Below the pieces are notes generated by a model. The model saw only the letters and a program-made list of their open reading frames with translations, searched no databases and was not told where the DNA came from. 64,000 nt of DNA from Allosphingosinicella indica (GTDB taxonomy: Bacteria; Pseudomonadota; Alphaproteobacteria; Sphingomonadales; Sphingomonadaceae), in assembly GCF_900177405.1 (NCBI RefSeq), contig NZ_LT840185.1, positions 434,001-498,000 of the forward strand. Reading direction: 5' to 3'. Below, piece after piece: positions 28,352-35,945 of the stretch (within the stretch, counting starts at the first letter, position 1; every line of letters begins with the position of its first letter). The translations under genes and the position numbers were made by a program.

Positions 28352-28906
28352 ATGATGAAACTGCATTGGATGGGCGCCGCGACGGCGCTGGCGTTGCTGA
28401 CGAGCTGCGGCGACAAGGCCGCCGATGCGCCGAAGGGCGAAATGACCGCCAAGGAGGTCGCCGCCGAAATGAGTTCGATCGAGCTCGAGCCCGGGCAGTG
28501 GGAGATGACGCAGGAGATTGTCGAGGCGAGTGCGCCGGGCATGCCGGAAGCGGCGCTCGCCCAGATGCGCGGTCAGAAGACCACCGTGCAGAGCTGCATC
28601 ACGCCCGAGCAGGCGAAGAAACCCGACGCCGATTTCTTCGCCGGCCAGCAGAACAAGGGCTGCAAGTATGAGGATTTCTCGATGGCGGGCGGCAAGGTGC
28701 GCGGCAAGGTCACCTGCACCGGCGGCGACATGCCCGGCACGATGACCATGGCGATGGCCGGCACCTATGGCGCATCCGCCTATGACATGACGATGGACAT
28801 GCAGATGGTGCCCGCCGCGGGCGCCGATGCCCCGGGCGCGATGGCCTTCAAGTCGCACACCACCGGCCGCCGCGTCGGCCAGTGTGCGCCGGGGGGCCAG
28901 GGCTAA
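28352..28906 (+). CDS. DUF3617 family lipoprotein
   Basis: 184 residues. The lipobox LLTSC gives C19. The body has ELEPGQWEMTQEI, SCITPEQAKKPDADFF, GCKYEDFSMAGGKV and the Met-rich strand TMTMAMAGTYGASAYDMTMDM. That is the DUF3617 pattern of 'W-rich start, CITPEQA, beta-sandwich'. The function is unknown. It directly follows the M20 amidohydrolase gene on the same strand. Confidence 0.87.
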   Translation: MMKLHWMGAATALALLTSCGDKAADAPKGEMTAKEVAAEMSSIELEPGQWEMTQEIVEASAPGMPEAALAQMRGQKTTVQSCITPEQAKKPDADFFAGQQNKGCKYEDFSMAGGKVRGKVTCTGGDMPGTMTMAMAGTYGASAYDMTMDMQMVPAAGADAPGAMAFKSHTTGRRVGQCAPGGQG

Positions 28907-28924
28907 ACGCGCGCTGAGCGCGGC

Positions 28925-29365
28925 CTAGCGTGGGCTGAGCGTCAGCCCCGCCGGGGCGCGGGTTTCGTCATGTTCCTCATGGTACATGTCCATGATGACG
29001 GCTTGCGGAGCCGCGCCCGGGCAGGTCACCGCAAAGGACGCGACGACGCTGCCGAAGCCGCCTGCGCCGGCCTCGCTGCGCGCACCGATCTGCGGCGCCT
29101 TGCCGTCGGCGCAGCGCAGCCGCGCGAGATACGCGCGCTCGCCCTCCGGCCCGCCGACGCGCACCGGATTTTCCTTGCTGCCGAGCGGATTGGCGGCTGC
29201 GACGGCAGCGAGCGCATCGCTCTCCGCGTCGGGCGATTGGGCGTCGACCGCATTGATCAGATCGCGCGGCACCGGCGATTCCTCGCGGGGCGGCGCAGCG
29301 TGGAGGAGGGCCGATCCGGCGAGCAGCGCGGACGGCAGGGCGAAGCGTAGGAAGAGGCGCGACAT
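28925..29365 (-). CDS. Secreted protein of unknown function
   Basis: 146 residues. A signal peptide spans about 1-23 (LFLRFALPSALLAGSALLHAAPP). The mature protein contains NPLGSKENPVRVGGPEGERAYLARLRC, AGGFGSVVASFAVTCPG and VIMDMYHEEH: a small periplasmic domain with two Cys and a His/Glu-rich motif. I do not recognise it. It is convergent with the DUF3617 gene, leaving 18 nt between stops. Confidence 0.7.
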   Translation of the reverse strand: MSRLFLRFALPSALLAGSALLHAAPPREESPVPRDLINAVDAQSPDAESDALAAVAAANPLGSKENPVRVGGPEGERAYLARLRCADGKAPQIGARSEAGAGGFGSVVASFAVTCPGAAPQAVIMDMYHEEHDETRAPAGLTLSPR

Positions 29366-29407
29366 GGCCCGAGTTGTAGCGGTTCGGCCCGCGATGGAAA
29401 GCGGCGA

Positions 29408-30400
29408 CTAGCCTACCGGGGCCTCGGCCGCGCCCGGCGCATCCGCGCGCCAGCGGCCGCTGTTGGCGAATTCGGGACGCACACGGCTCTGCGGCAGATG
29501 ATCGTCGACCTGCACCTGGGGCGGAGCCGCCGCAGCCACTGGGAGCATCGCCCCTGCTGCGTCGGCACGCGCGATCAGCGCCGCCGCGCCGCGCGGCATC
29601 TCAGTCCGCGCCGGCAGCAGATAGCCCTGCGGTACCGGCGGCGGTTCGAACCCGGCATAACGCTGGCTAAAGGCACCCGGCGTCCCCGCCGCGCCGTTCC
29701 ACTTGTAGAAAATGTGCGCGCCCACCGCCGCGATCTTCGCGAGGCGCGGCGCCCAGTCGGGCAGCACGTAATCGGCGTGATAATGGGTGGCGAGGCCGAC
29801 CGGCGCATAAACCGATCCCGCCAGCGCCGCCGCGGCGATCCGCCGCGCTGCGCGCCAGCCCTCCGCTGAAGGACGGCGCGCCAGAGATCCGTCGCAGGTA
29901 AAGGTGAACTGGCAGCCAGGCCCGCTCCGCATGGCGCCCTGATAGACGACGCCGCACACCGTTGCTGGATAGGCCGGGTGCCGCACGCGATTGAGCACCA
30001 CCTGCGCCACCGCGCGCTGGCCCGCCTCGCCCTCGGACGCCGCTTCATAATAAATGGCGTTCGTCAGGCATTCGAGCGAGCGGATCTCGTCGGCAGCCGA
30101 GGCGCGCAGCAGGAACGGCCGGGCGGCCGGGTTCGGGCCGCTGTCGAAGGGCAGCGCCGCATTGCCGGCGATCGCGACCGGCGGCGGCGGACCGGGCATC
30201 GCGAAAGAGGGTGCGGGCGGAAGCGTGGGCGCCACCGCGATCGGCCGCGCCGCCACCGGACCCTCGACGAACGCCGCGGGGAGCAGCGCCGAGACGCAGC
30301 CAAGCAGCGCCGCCGCGCCGACTCCGGCGCGCAGCATGACGCCGGGATCGCGCCTCAGGCGCCGCCGCTGGCGTCCTCTCTTGATGACGATCTTGCGCAT
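29408..30400 (-). CDS. SleB-type cell wall hydrolase
   Basis: 330 residues. An Arg-rich N-terminus precedes one membrane span (about 25-45), then a Pro-rich stretch. The Hydrolase_2 (SleB) domain covers about 105-235: CLTNAIYYEAASEGEAGQRA with the catalytic Glu, QVVLNRVRHPAYP, CQFTFTCDGS and ATHYHADYV. Members are lytic transglycosylases or amidases acting on peptidoglycan; here the enzyme would be anchored in the inner membrane facing the periplasm. Pro/Ala-rich tail after 240. Confidence 0.9.
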   Translation of the reverse strand: MRKIVIKRGRQRRRLRRDPGVMLRAGVGAAALLGCVSALLPAAFVEGPVAARPIAVAPTLPPAPSFAMPGPPPPVAIAGNAALPFDSGPNPAARPFLLRASAADEIRSLECLTNAIYYEAASEGEAGQRAVAQVVLNRVRHPAYPATVCGVVYQGAMRSGPGCQFTFTCDGSLARRPSAEGWRAARRIAAAALAGSVYAPVGLATHYHADYVLPDWAPRLAKIAAVGAHIFYKWNGAAGTPGAFSQRYAGFEPPPVPQGYLLPARTEMPRGAAALIARADAAGAMLPVAAAAPPQVQVDDHLPQSRVRPEFANSGRWRADAPGAAEAPVG

Positions 30401-30479
30401 GCCGCGGCAGCCTTGCCGCGTCCGCAGCCGCCCCGCATCCCCCCTTCGCGGGCTGTCCCGCGCCGGGACGCGGGCGGGC

Positions 30480-31397
30480 TCAATCCTTGGCGTCGACCTG
30501 CTGGAGCAATTTCATCGTCGCGCGATACCAGCCTTCCATCGCCCTCGCCGCATCGTCGGACAATTCGATGAAGACGCGGCGCCCGTCGGCAGGGTCGGCC
30601 TGGCGGACGAAGAGGCCGTGGTCGGTCAGCGTCTTGATCCAGCGCAGCGCCGTCGTCGGCGGAACCGCGGCGGCGATGCAGAGGCTGGAGACCGCCACCT
30701 TGGTGCCCTCCAGCCGCGACGCCATCAGATCGAGCAGCATGTCCCAGGCGGGATCGGCGAACAGCGCCGGATGGAAGAAGCGCTCGCGCATCCGCCGCAC
30801 GCGGATGAAATGGCGCAGCGCCTCGGGATCGATTGCCGCGCCGCCCTCTTCCACCGCCGCACGCGCGAGCGCGGCATCTTCGCCCTGCTCGGACAGTTCG
30901 GCCAGCATCGATGCGATGCGGCCGACCTCGGCGCTCAATTGCTGGAGATTGGGCGACACGCCCGATTTGACGACATCGTGCAGCCGCGCCTGCGTGCGCC
31001 CCGCGGCGGCTGCGGTCGCCAGCGCCCGCTCCTCCTCGCTCGGATCGCAGAGATGCTCGATCCGCCCCTCGCCGCGCGCCGCGATCGCATCGATCAGCGC
31101 CGGCGGTGCGACGATCACCGCGCCGTAGCGCGACGCGGCGGTGTCGGCCGCCAGCCGCTCGAGCAGCCGGTCGAGCATCGGGCCGGGATCGTGCTCGATC
31201 TCGACCAGGACCGCGTCCATCGCCGCCTGCCGCTCGATCCGCCCGATCGCATCGGCGATCCGGTCGCTTCCGCAAATGCGCAGGTTCGCGCGCTCGGCCA
31301 TCTGCCGCACGCGCGCCGCCGCCGCATCCCCGTCCGTCAGCAGCAGCGCCGAGGGTTGATGCCCGTAAGATGTCATCGCAAATCCGTCCGCGGCCAT
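30480..31397 (-). CDS. MarR-type winged-helix protein with receiver-like N-terminal domain
   Basis: 305 residues; start ATG 31395-31397 follows AAGGGGAGAG. The N-terminal 120 residues (SALLLTDGDAAAARVRQMAE; AAMDAVLVEIEHDPG) fold like a receiver: the strand normally holding the phospho-Asp reads AVLVEIEH, so phosphorylation is doubtful. A helical linker (150-190) leads to a C-terminal MarR-like winged helix (about 210-300), including RLEGTKVAVSSLCIAAAVPPTTALRWIKTL and GRRVFIELSDDA. It is likely a DNA-binding regulator; ligand and targets are unknown. A 277-nt region lies between it and pntB. Confidence 0.78.
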   Translation of the reverse strand: MAADGFAMTSYGHQPSALLLTDGDAAAARVRQMAERANLRICGSDRIADAIGRIERQAAMDAVLVEIEHDPGPMLDRLLERLAADTAASRYGAVIVAPPALIDAIAARGEGRIEHLCDPSEEERALATAAAAGRTQARLHDVVKSGVSPNLQQLSAEVGRIASMLAELSEQGEDAALARAAVEEGGAAIDPEALRHFIRVRRMRERFFHPALFADPAWDMLLDLMASRLEGTKVAVSSLCIAAAVPPTTALRWIKTLTDHGLFVRQADPADGRRVFIELSDDAARAMEGWYRATMKLLQQVDAKD

Positions 31398-31485
31398 CGC
31401 CCTCTCCCCTTGTCCGCGCCCGGTCGAACGGGCCTTATCGGACGAGGATAGGCTGCAAAGCGGAGCGAAGCGGGAGCCGGTTTAC

Positions 31486-31518
31486 GTCCGTTTCGGACCG
31501 GACTTTCGACAGAAAGTC
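31486..31518. repeat. Two adjacent hairpins in the pntB - MarR-like gene gap
   Basis: Two perfect stems lie side by side: GTCCG-TTT-CGGAC (31486-31498) and GACTTTC-GACA-GAAAGTC (31501-31518). They sit in the 277-nt gap 31398-31674, downstream of pntB and about 90 nt upstream of the MarR-like gene. No T-run follows on either strand. They may be an operator or a processing/termination structure. I see nothing else clear in this gap. Confidence 0.5.
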
Positions 31519-31674
31519 GCCGAGGAACCAGTCGTCCGACCCGAAACCGATCGACGCCTGCCGGCGATGCAAAGGGCGGAAAAGCGCAAGAAAAGATCGA
31601 CACGAAGTAGGGTAGTCCCCGCTCCATCGAAAATCTGCCGCAGGGTTACATCCGATACGGATCAATCCGCTGCG

Positions 31675-33093
31675 TCAGTCGATCGACTTGACGATCTCCT
31701 CGACCATCTTCTTGGCGTCGGCGAGCAGCATCATCGTGTTGTCGCGATAGAAGACGTCATTGTCGACGCCCGCATAACCGACGCCGCCCATCGATCGCTT
31801 CACGAACAGCACGGTCTTGGCCTTCTCCACGTCGAGCACCGGCATGCCGTAGATCGGCGAGCTCTTGTCGGTCTTCGCCGCCGGGTTGGTGACATCGTTG
31901 GCGCCGATCACGAAGGCGACGTCGGACTGGCTGAATTCGCTGTTGATGTCCTCCAGCTCGAACACTTCGTCATAGGGCACGTTCGCTTCGGCGAGCAGCA
32001 CGTTCATGTGCCCCGGCATGCGCCCCGCGACCGGGTGGATGGCGTATTTCACGCGGACGCCATGCTCCTTCAGCTTGTCGCCCATCTCGCGCAGCACGTG
32101 CTGCGCCTGCGCCACCGCCATGCCGTAGCCTGGCACGATGATGACCTGCTCGGCCTGGCCCATGAGGAAGGCGGCGTCCTCGGCGCTGCCGCGCTTCCAC
32201 GGCCGGTCGATCTTCTCGGCATCGCCGCCGGCATCCGCGACCGCGCCGAACCCGCCCGAAATGACGCTGATGAAGCTGCGGTTCATCGCCCGGCACATGA
32301 TGTAGCTCAGGATCGCGCCCGACGAGCCGACCAGCGCGCCGGTGATGATCATGGCACTGTTGCCGAGCGTGAAGCCCATCGCCGCCGCCGCCCAGCCCGA
32401 ATAGGAATTGAGCATCGAGACGACGACCGGCATGTCCGCGCCGCCGATCGGGATGATGAGCAGGAAGCCGATCGCGAATGCGAGTACGGTGACCGTCCAG
32501 AACATCCACGGCTCGGGCGTCGCCGCGGCGGTCCAGAGGCCAATGAGGATCAGGATCGCGGCGAGCGTGCCGAGGTTGATGAGGTGGCGCGCCGGCACGA
32601 GGATCGGCTTGCCCGACATGTTGCCGTTCAATTTCAGGAAGGCGATCACCGATCCTGAGAAGGTGATCGCGCCGATCGCGATGCCCAGCCCCATCTCGAT
32701 CCGGCTGACCGGGAAGATGACGCCCGCGGCATCGGCGATGCCGAAGGCCTGCGGATTGAGAAAGGCGGCGGCGGCGACGAGCACAGCGGCCATGCCCACG
32801 AGGCTGTGGAACGCGGCGACGAGCTGCGGCATCGCCGTCATCGCGATGCGCCGCGCGATGACGAAGCCGATCACGCCGCCGATCGCGATCGCCGCGATGA
32901 TTTCGGGCAGGCTCGCGATGTCGTGGATCCCTAGCGTGGTGCCCACCGCAATCGCCATGCCGGCCATGCCGTATCGGTTGCCGCGGCGGCTCGACTCCGG
33001 GCTGGAGAGCCCGCGCAGCGCGATGATGAAGCAGATGCCGGCGATCAGATAGGCGAGCGGCACCCAGGCCGGCACGTCCAAGGCTTCATGCAT
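31675..33093 (-). CDS. pntB: NAD(P) transhydrogenase subunit beta
   Basis: 472 residues. Eight or nine N-terminal hydrophobic spans form domain II; from about residue 290 the soluble NADP(H)-binding domain III follows, with IIVPGYGMAVAQAQ, GRMPGHMNVLLAEANVPYDEV, FVIGANDVTNPAA and the C-terminal KRSMGGVGYAGVDNDVFY. It transfers hydride from NADH to NADP+ using the proton gradient, as part of the PntAA-PntAB-PntB complex. The membrane subunit gene pntAB lies 32 nt upstream. pntAA, normally next to them, is absent here. Confidence 0.96.
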   Translation of the reverse strand: MHEALDVPAWVPLAYLIAGICFIIALRGLSSPESSRRGNRYGMAGMAIAVGTTLGIHDIASLPEIIAAIAIGGVIGFVIARRIAMTAMPQLVAAFHSLVGMAAVLVAAAAFLNPQAFGIADAAGVIFPVSRIEMGLGIAIGAITFSGSVIAFLKLNGNMSGKPILVPARHLINLGTLAAILILIGLWTAAATPEPWMFWTVTVLAFAIGFLLIIPIGGADMPVVVSMLNSYSGWAAAAMGFTLGNSAMIITGALVGSSGAILSYIMCRAMNRSFISVISGGFGAVADAGGDAEKIDRPWKRGSAEDAAFLMGQAEQVIIVPGYGMAVAQAQHVLREMGDKLKEHGVRVKYAIHPVAGRMPGHMNVLLAEANVPYDEVFELEDINSEFSQSDVAFVIGANDVTNPAAKTDKSSPIYGMPVLDVEKAKTVLFVKRSMGGVGYAGVDNDVFYRDNTMMLLADAKKMVEEIVKSID

Positions 33094-33125
33094 GACGATT
33101 TACCCCCTGGTTCCCCGTGCGCCTC

Positions 33126-33407
33126 TCAGCGCTCTTTCTTCTTGTACATCGCGAGCATCCGCTCGGTGACCGCGAAGCCGCCGAAGATGTTGATGCTCGC
33201 CATCACCACCGCGGCGAGACCAAGCCATTTGGCCGCGACCGATCCGGCTTCCGCCGATGCGATCAGCGCGCCGACGATGATGACCGAGGAAATCGCGTTG
33301 GTGACCGCCATCAGCGGCGTGTGCAGCGCCGGCGTCACCGACCAGACGACGTAATAGCCGACGAAGCAGGCGAGCACGAAGATCGACAGGATCGAAATGA
33401 AGTCCAT
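33126..33407 (-). CDS. pntAB: NAD(P) transhydrogenase alpha subunit, membrane part
   Basis: 93 residues with three hydrophobic spans and the conserved signature YYVVWSVTPALHTPLMAVTNAISS, matching the C-terminal membrane half of PntA, encoded separately in many alphaproteobacteria. The C-terminus is MYKKKER. It needs the soluble NAD(H)-binding PntAA for activity. The gene upstream on this strand is a TerC homologue, not pntAA. Confidence 0.92.
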   Translation of the reverse strand: MDFISILSIFVLACFVGYYVVWSVTPALHTPLMAVTNAISSVIIVGALIASAEAGSVAAKWLGLAAVVMASINIFGGFAVTERMLAMYKKKER

Positions 33408-33543
33408 GCGTCAGCCCCCTTGCCCCACGCCAAGGCACGCACTCTGCCCCCGCGCACGGCGGCTGTCGAGTGGCTTTTCGGAAGCGATTGCGCGAGACCG
33501 GCCGCGCGCCCGCCGGAAGGCCGGCGCGCGGCTCGGATCAGCC

Positions 33544-34332
33544 TTATTCCTTCGGTGCCGCGCGGCTCTGCTGGCGGCGGCGCGACATCATGTTGAGCCC
33601 CTCGACCATCGCCGAGAAGGCCATCGCCGCGTAGATGTAGCCCTTGGGCACATGGACGCCGAAGCCGTCGGCGATCAGCACCACGCCGATCATCAGCAGG
33701 AAGCCGAGCGCCAGCATGACGACGGTCGGGTTGCGCTTGATGAAATTGGCGAGCGGATCGGCGGCGAGCAGCATCACGATCACCGCGGTGATGACCGCGA
33801 CCACCATGATGGGCAGATGCTCGGTCATGCCGACCGCGGTCAGGATCGAATCGATCGAGAACACCATGTCGAGCAGGATGATCTGGAAGATCGCGCTGCC
33901 GAAGCTGAGCGTGGCCTTCGAAGTGTCGAACACATCCTCCGTCGGCGTCGGATCGACAGTGTGGTGGATCTCCTTGGTCGCCTTCCACACTAGGAACAGG
34001 CCACCTGCGATGAGGATCAGATCGCGCCACGAGAAGGCCGTCTCGAACGCGGGCTGGCCATGTTCGTTGACCGGCCCGGTAAGCCCAAGATCGAACACCA
34101 CCTGGGTCAGGCCGACGATCCATGCGATGATCGAGAGCAGCGCGAGCCGCATGACGAGCGCGAGGCCGATGCCGATGCGCCGCGCCTTCTGCTGCTGATG
34201 CTCGGGCAGCTTGTTGGAGAGGATCGAGATGAAGATGAGGTTGTCGATGCCGAGCACGACTTCCAGCACGACGAGCGTAATCAGAGCCGCCCATGCCGCC
34301 GGATCGGCGAGCAGCACCATGATCGAATCCAT
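33544..34332 (-). CDS. TerC-family integral membrane protein
   Basis: 262 residues from ATG 34330-34332, preceded by AGAGGGGG; the longer open frame is not TerC-like. Seven or so spans carry the family hallmarks: [23 protein letters not shown] with its acidic pair, and [16 protein letters not shown] in the second half. TerC/Alx-type proteins are linked to tellurite resistance and, more recently, to manganese export and metallation of secreted proteins. The family call is firm; the ion is inferred. The TMEM165-type gene at 41.3 kb is a second possible Mn/cation handler. Confidence 0.92.
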   Translation of the reverse strand: MDSIMVLLADPAAWAALITLVVLEVVLGIDNLIFISILSNKLPEHQQQKARRIGIGLALVMRLALLSIIAWIVGLTQVVFDLGLTGPVNEHGQPAFETAFSWRDLILIAGGLFLVWKATKEIHHTVDPTPTEDVFDTSKATLSFGSAIFQIILLDMVFSIDSILTAVGMTEHLPIMVVAVITAVIVMLLAADPLANFIKRNPTVVMLALGFLLMIGVVLIADGFGVHVPKGYIYAAMAFSAMVEGLNMMSRRRQQSRAAPKE

Positions 34333-34532
34333 GTCGAAAACCCCCTCTGGCCGCCAATTGCGGCGAGCGCGATAACTCGCCCGATAATGCCGGAGTTCCA
34401 CACCGGCGGAAAGAGGCTGAAAGCGTGCCGCCGCGGCCTTGCGGTTTGTCTCAGGGTTGCGCTGCTAAAGCCTCTCGCTAGGCGCATTTTTTTCCGCTAT
34501 ACGAATCGGCGGTGCGCCATTCTTTCGCGCCG

Positions 34533-34566
34533 GAACCGTTGTGCCCTTGGCCCCAGCGCACGGTTC
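34533..34566 (+). promoter_or_regulatory. Leader hairpin of the cold-shock protein gene
   Basis: In the 274-nt leader region before the cold-shock gene, GAACCG-T-TGTGC (34533-34544) pairs with GCGCA-CGGTTC (34556-34566), an 11-bp stem with one bulged T and an 11-nt loop, followed by TTTG. It lies 40 nt upstream of the ATG. Long structured leaders are typical of cold-shock mRNAs, where they act as temperature-sensing or attenuation elements. Any such role here is inference. The rest of 34333-34532 shows only a T7 run and a weak TATACG at 34498-34503. Confidence 0.45.
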
Positions 34567-34606
34567 TTTGAAACAGGGTACGGGTCCCAAGGATGCAATC
34601 AAGGTC

Positions 34607-35407
34607 ATGAGTTTCGACAAGGGACGCCGGGGCGACCGCGGCGGGCGCGGCAAAGACAAGCGCGACGGTTTCGGGGACGAAAATTACGGTGGCTACAGCG
34701 ACCGCGGCGGTGGCGGCGGCGGTTACGGCGCACCCCGTAGCGGTGGTGGCGGCTATGGCGATCGCGGCGGCTTCGGCGGCGGTGGTGGCGGCGGCTACGG
34801 CGATCGTGGCGGCGGTGGCTACGGCGGCGGCGGTGGCTTCCGCGGCGGCGGTGGCGGCGGCGGATTTGGTGGCGGCGGCGGCGGTGGCCGCGGCATGCCC
34901 CCGCAGGTCGTCGGCGAAGGCAAAGGCGTCGTGAAGTTCTTCAACAGCCAGAAGGGCTTCGGCTTCGTCGTTCGTGACGATGGCGGCGAGGACGTGTTCG
35001 TGCACATCAGCGCGGTCGAGCAGGCGGGCCTCACCGGCCTCGCCGAAGGCCAGCCGCTCGAGTTCACGCTCGTCGATCGCGGCGGCCGCGTGTCCGCGAC
35101 CAACCTCAAGATCGAGGGCGATCCGCTTCCGGTCGAGGACCGCGGCGGTGGCGATCGCGGCGGCGCCGGCGGCCCGCAGCGTCAGCTCACCGGCGAGAAG
35201 GCGCAGGGCACCGTCAAGTTCTTCAACGCGATGAAGGGTTTCGGCTTCATCAGCCGCGATGACGGCCAGCCCGACACCTTCGTGCACATCTCGGCGGTCG
35301 AACGCGCCGGCATGGTCAACCTCAACGAGGGCGACCGGCTGGAGTTCGAGCTCGAGGTCGACCGCCGCGGCAAGACCGCAGCGGTGAACCTGCAGCCGAT
35401 CCAGTAA
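34607..35407 (+). CDS. Double cold-shock-domain protein with Gly-rich RGG-like N-terminus
   Basis: 266 residues from ATG 34607. Residues 1-25 are basic (FDKGRRGDRGGRGKDKRD). Residues 27-97 are almost pure Gly with Tyr/Asp/Arg in repeats of the form GGYGDRGG. Two complete cold-shock domains follow: 104-169 with KGFGFV and VFVHIS RNA-binding motifs, and 199-263 with KGFGFI and TFVHIS, joined by an Asp/Arg/Gly linker. It should bind single-stranded RNA/DNA and act as an RNA chaperone. The RGG/YG-type tract resembles eukaryotic low-complexity RNA-binding segments that promote condensation. An intrinsic terminator follows. Confidence 0.93.
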   Translation: MSFDKGRRGDRGGRGKDKRDGFGDENYGGYSDRGGGGGGYGAPRSGGGGYGDRGGFGGGGGGGYGDRGGGGYGGGGGFRGGGGGGGFGGGGGGGRGMPPQVVGEGKGVVKFFNSQKGFGFVVRDDGGEDVFVHISAVEQAGLTGLAEGQPLEFTLVDRGGRVSATNLKIEGDPLPVEDRGGGDRGGAGGPQRQLTGEKAQGTVKFFNAMKGFGFISRDDGQPDTFVHISAVERAGMVNLNEGDRLEFELEVDRRGKTAAVNLQPIQ

Positions 35408-35414
35408 ATCCCTT

Positions 35415-35449
35415 CCCCTCCCCATGAGGGAGGGATCGAGGGGTGGGTT
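35415..35449 (+). repeat. REP-like element, left copy of an inverted pair
   Basis: CCCCTCCCC-ATGA-GGGAGGG hairpin followed by the tail AGGGGTGGGT. A second copy in opposite orientation lies at 35531-35565. The same hairpin-plus-tail design occurs as another inverted pair at 44.03-44.13 kb. Confidence 0.8.
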
Positions 35450-35450
35450 C

Positions 35451-35487
35451 AAGCGCCGGCGCGGCTCGATGCCGCACCGGCGCTTTT
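35451..35487 (+). terminator. Intrinsic terminator of the cold-shock protein gene
   Basis: AAGCGCCGG-C-GCGGC, loop TCGAT, GCCGC-A-CCGGCGCTTTT: a 13-bp GC stem with one mismatch, directly followed by TTTT (35484-35487). It lies 44 nt after the stop codon, between the two REP-like copies. Confidence 0.85.
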
Positions 35488-35530
35488 GATTCCACCGATG
35501 TCAGGAGTCTTCCGGCGCGCAGACGCGCGC

Positions 35531-35565
35531 ACCCACCCCAATCCCCTCCCTGTGAGGGAGGGGTT
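35531..35565 (-). repeat. REP-like element, right copy of an inverted pair
   Basis: Read on the minus strand: CCCCTCCC-TCAC-GGGAGGGG hairpin followed by ATTGGGGTGGGT. It is the mirror partner of 35415-35449. It ends just before the stop codon of the zinc-ribbon gene at 35569. Confidence 0.8.
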
Positions 35566-35568
35566 GTT

Positions 35569-35820
35569 TCAAGCCGCGTCCAACGCCCAGCTATGGCCGC
35601 GCAGCGCCGGTCGCGCCCAGCTCGCCGCGCCGCGCGCAGTGGCTTCGGCGAGCGGCAGCGCCGTGCCGCAGAAGCCGCATTCGGCGGACACGCGGCCCAC
35701 GAACCAGTGGCTGCGCCCGCAGCCGGGGCAGTGGTTCACCTCATTTTCGCGATAGACCACCAGATAGCCGCGCGTTGCCGGATCGTGTGCGAAACCGCCG
35801 CTCTTGCCCGCTGTCATCAT
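35569..35820 (-). CDS. Small zinc-ribbon protein
   Basis: 83 residues from the double ATG at 35815-35820. Two Cys pairs, CPGCG (about 31-35) and CGFCG (about 48-52), 17 residues apart, form a C4 zinc ribbon. The N-terminal half contains RGYLVVYRENEVNHCPGCGRSHWFVGR. The arrangement resembles small conserved sphingomonad proteins of unknown role; DNA, RNA or protein binding is possible. The REP-like element starts immediately after its stop. Confidence 0.72.
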   Translation of the reverse strand: MMTAGKSGGFAHDPATRGYLVVYRENEVNHCPGCGRSHWFVGRVSAECGFCGTALPLAEATARGAASWARPALRGHSWALDAA

Positions 35821-35945
35821 CGTCACGCCTCTTGTGCCGGGACTGGCCCGCACCCCGCCTGACGCAAAGCCAAACCGCTGTCACTCCGCGCTTTTCCGCC
35901 GTCCCGCCGAGGGATCATCAGCGCCGAATCCTTAACGGCGCAGCG

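Noticed and set aside
34690-34900. Tandem repeats resembling a CRISPR or minisatellite array
   Set aside because: The repeats are in frame inside the cold-shock gene and encode GGYGDRGG units. There are no unique spacers or conserved direct repeats of CRISPR length.
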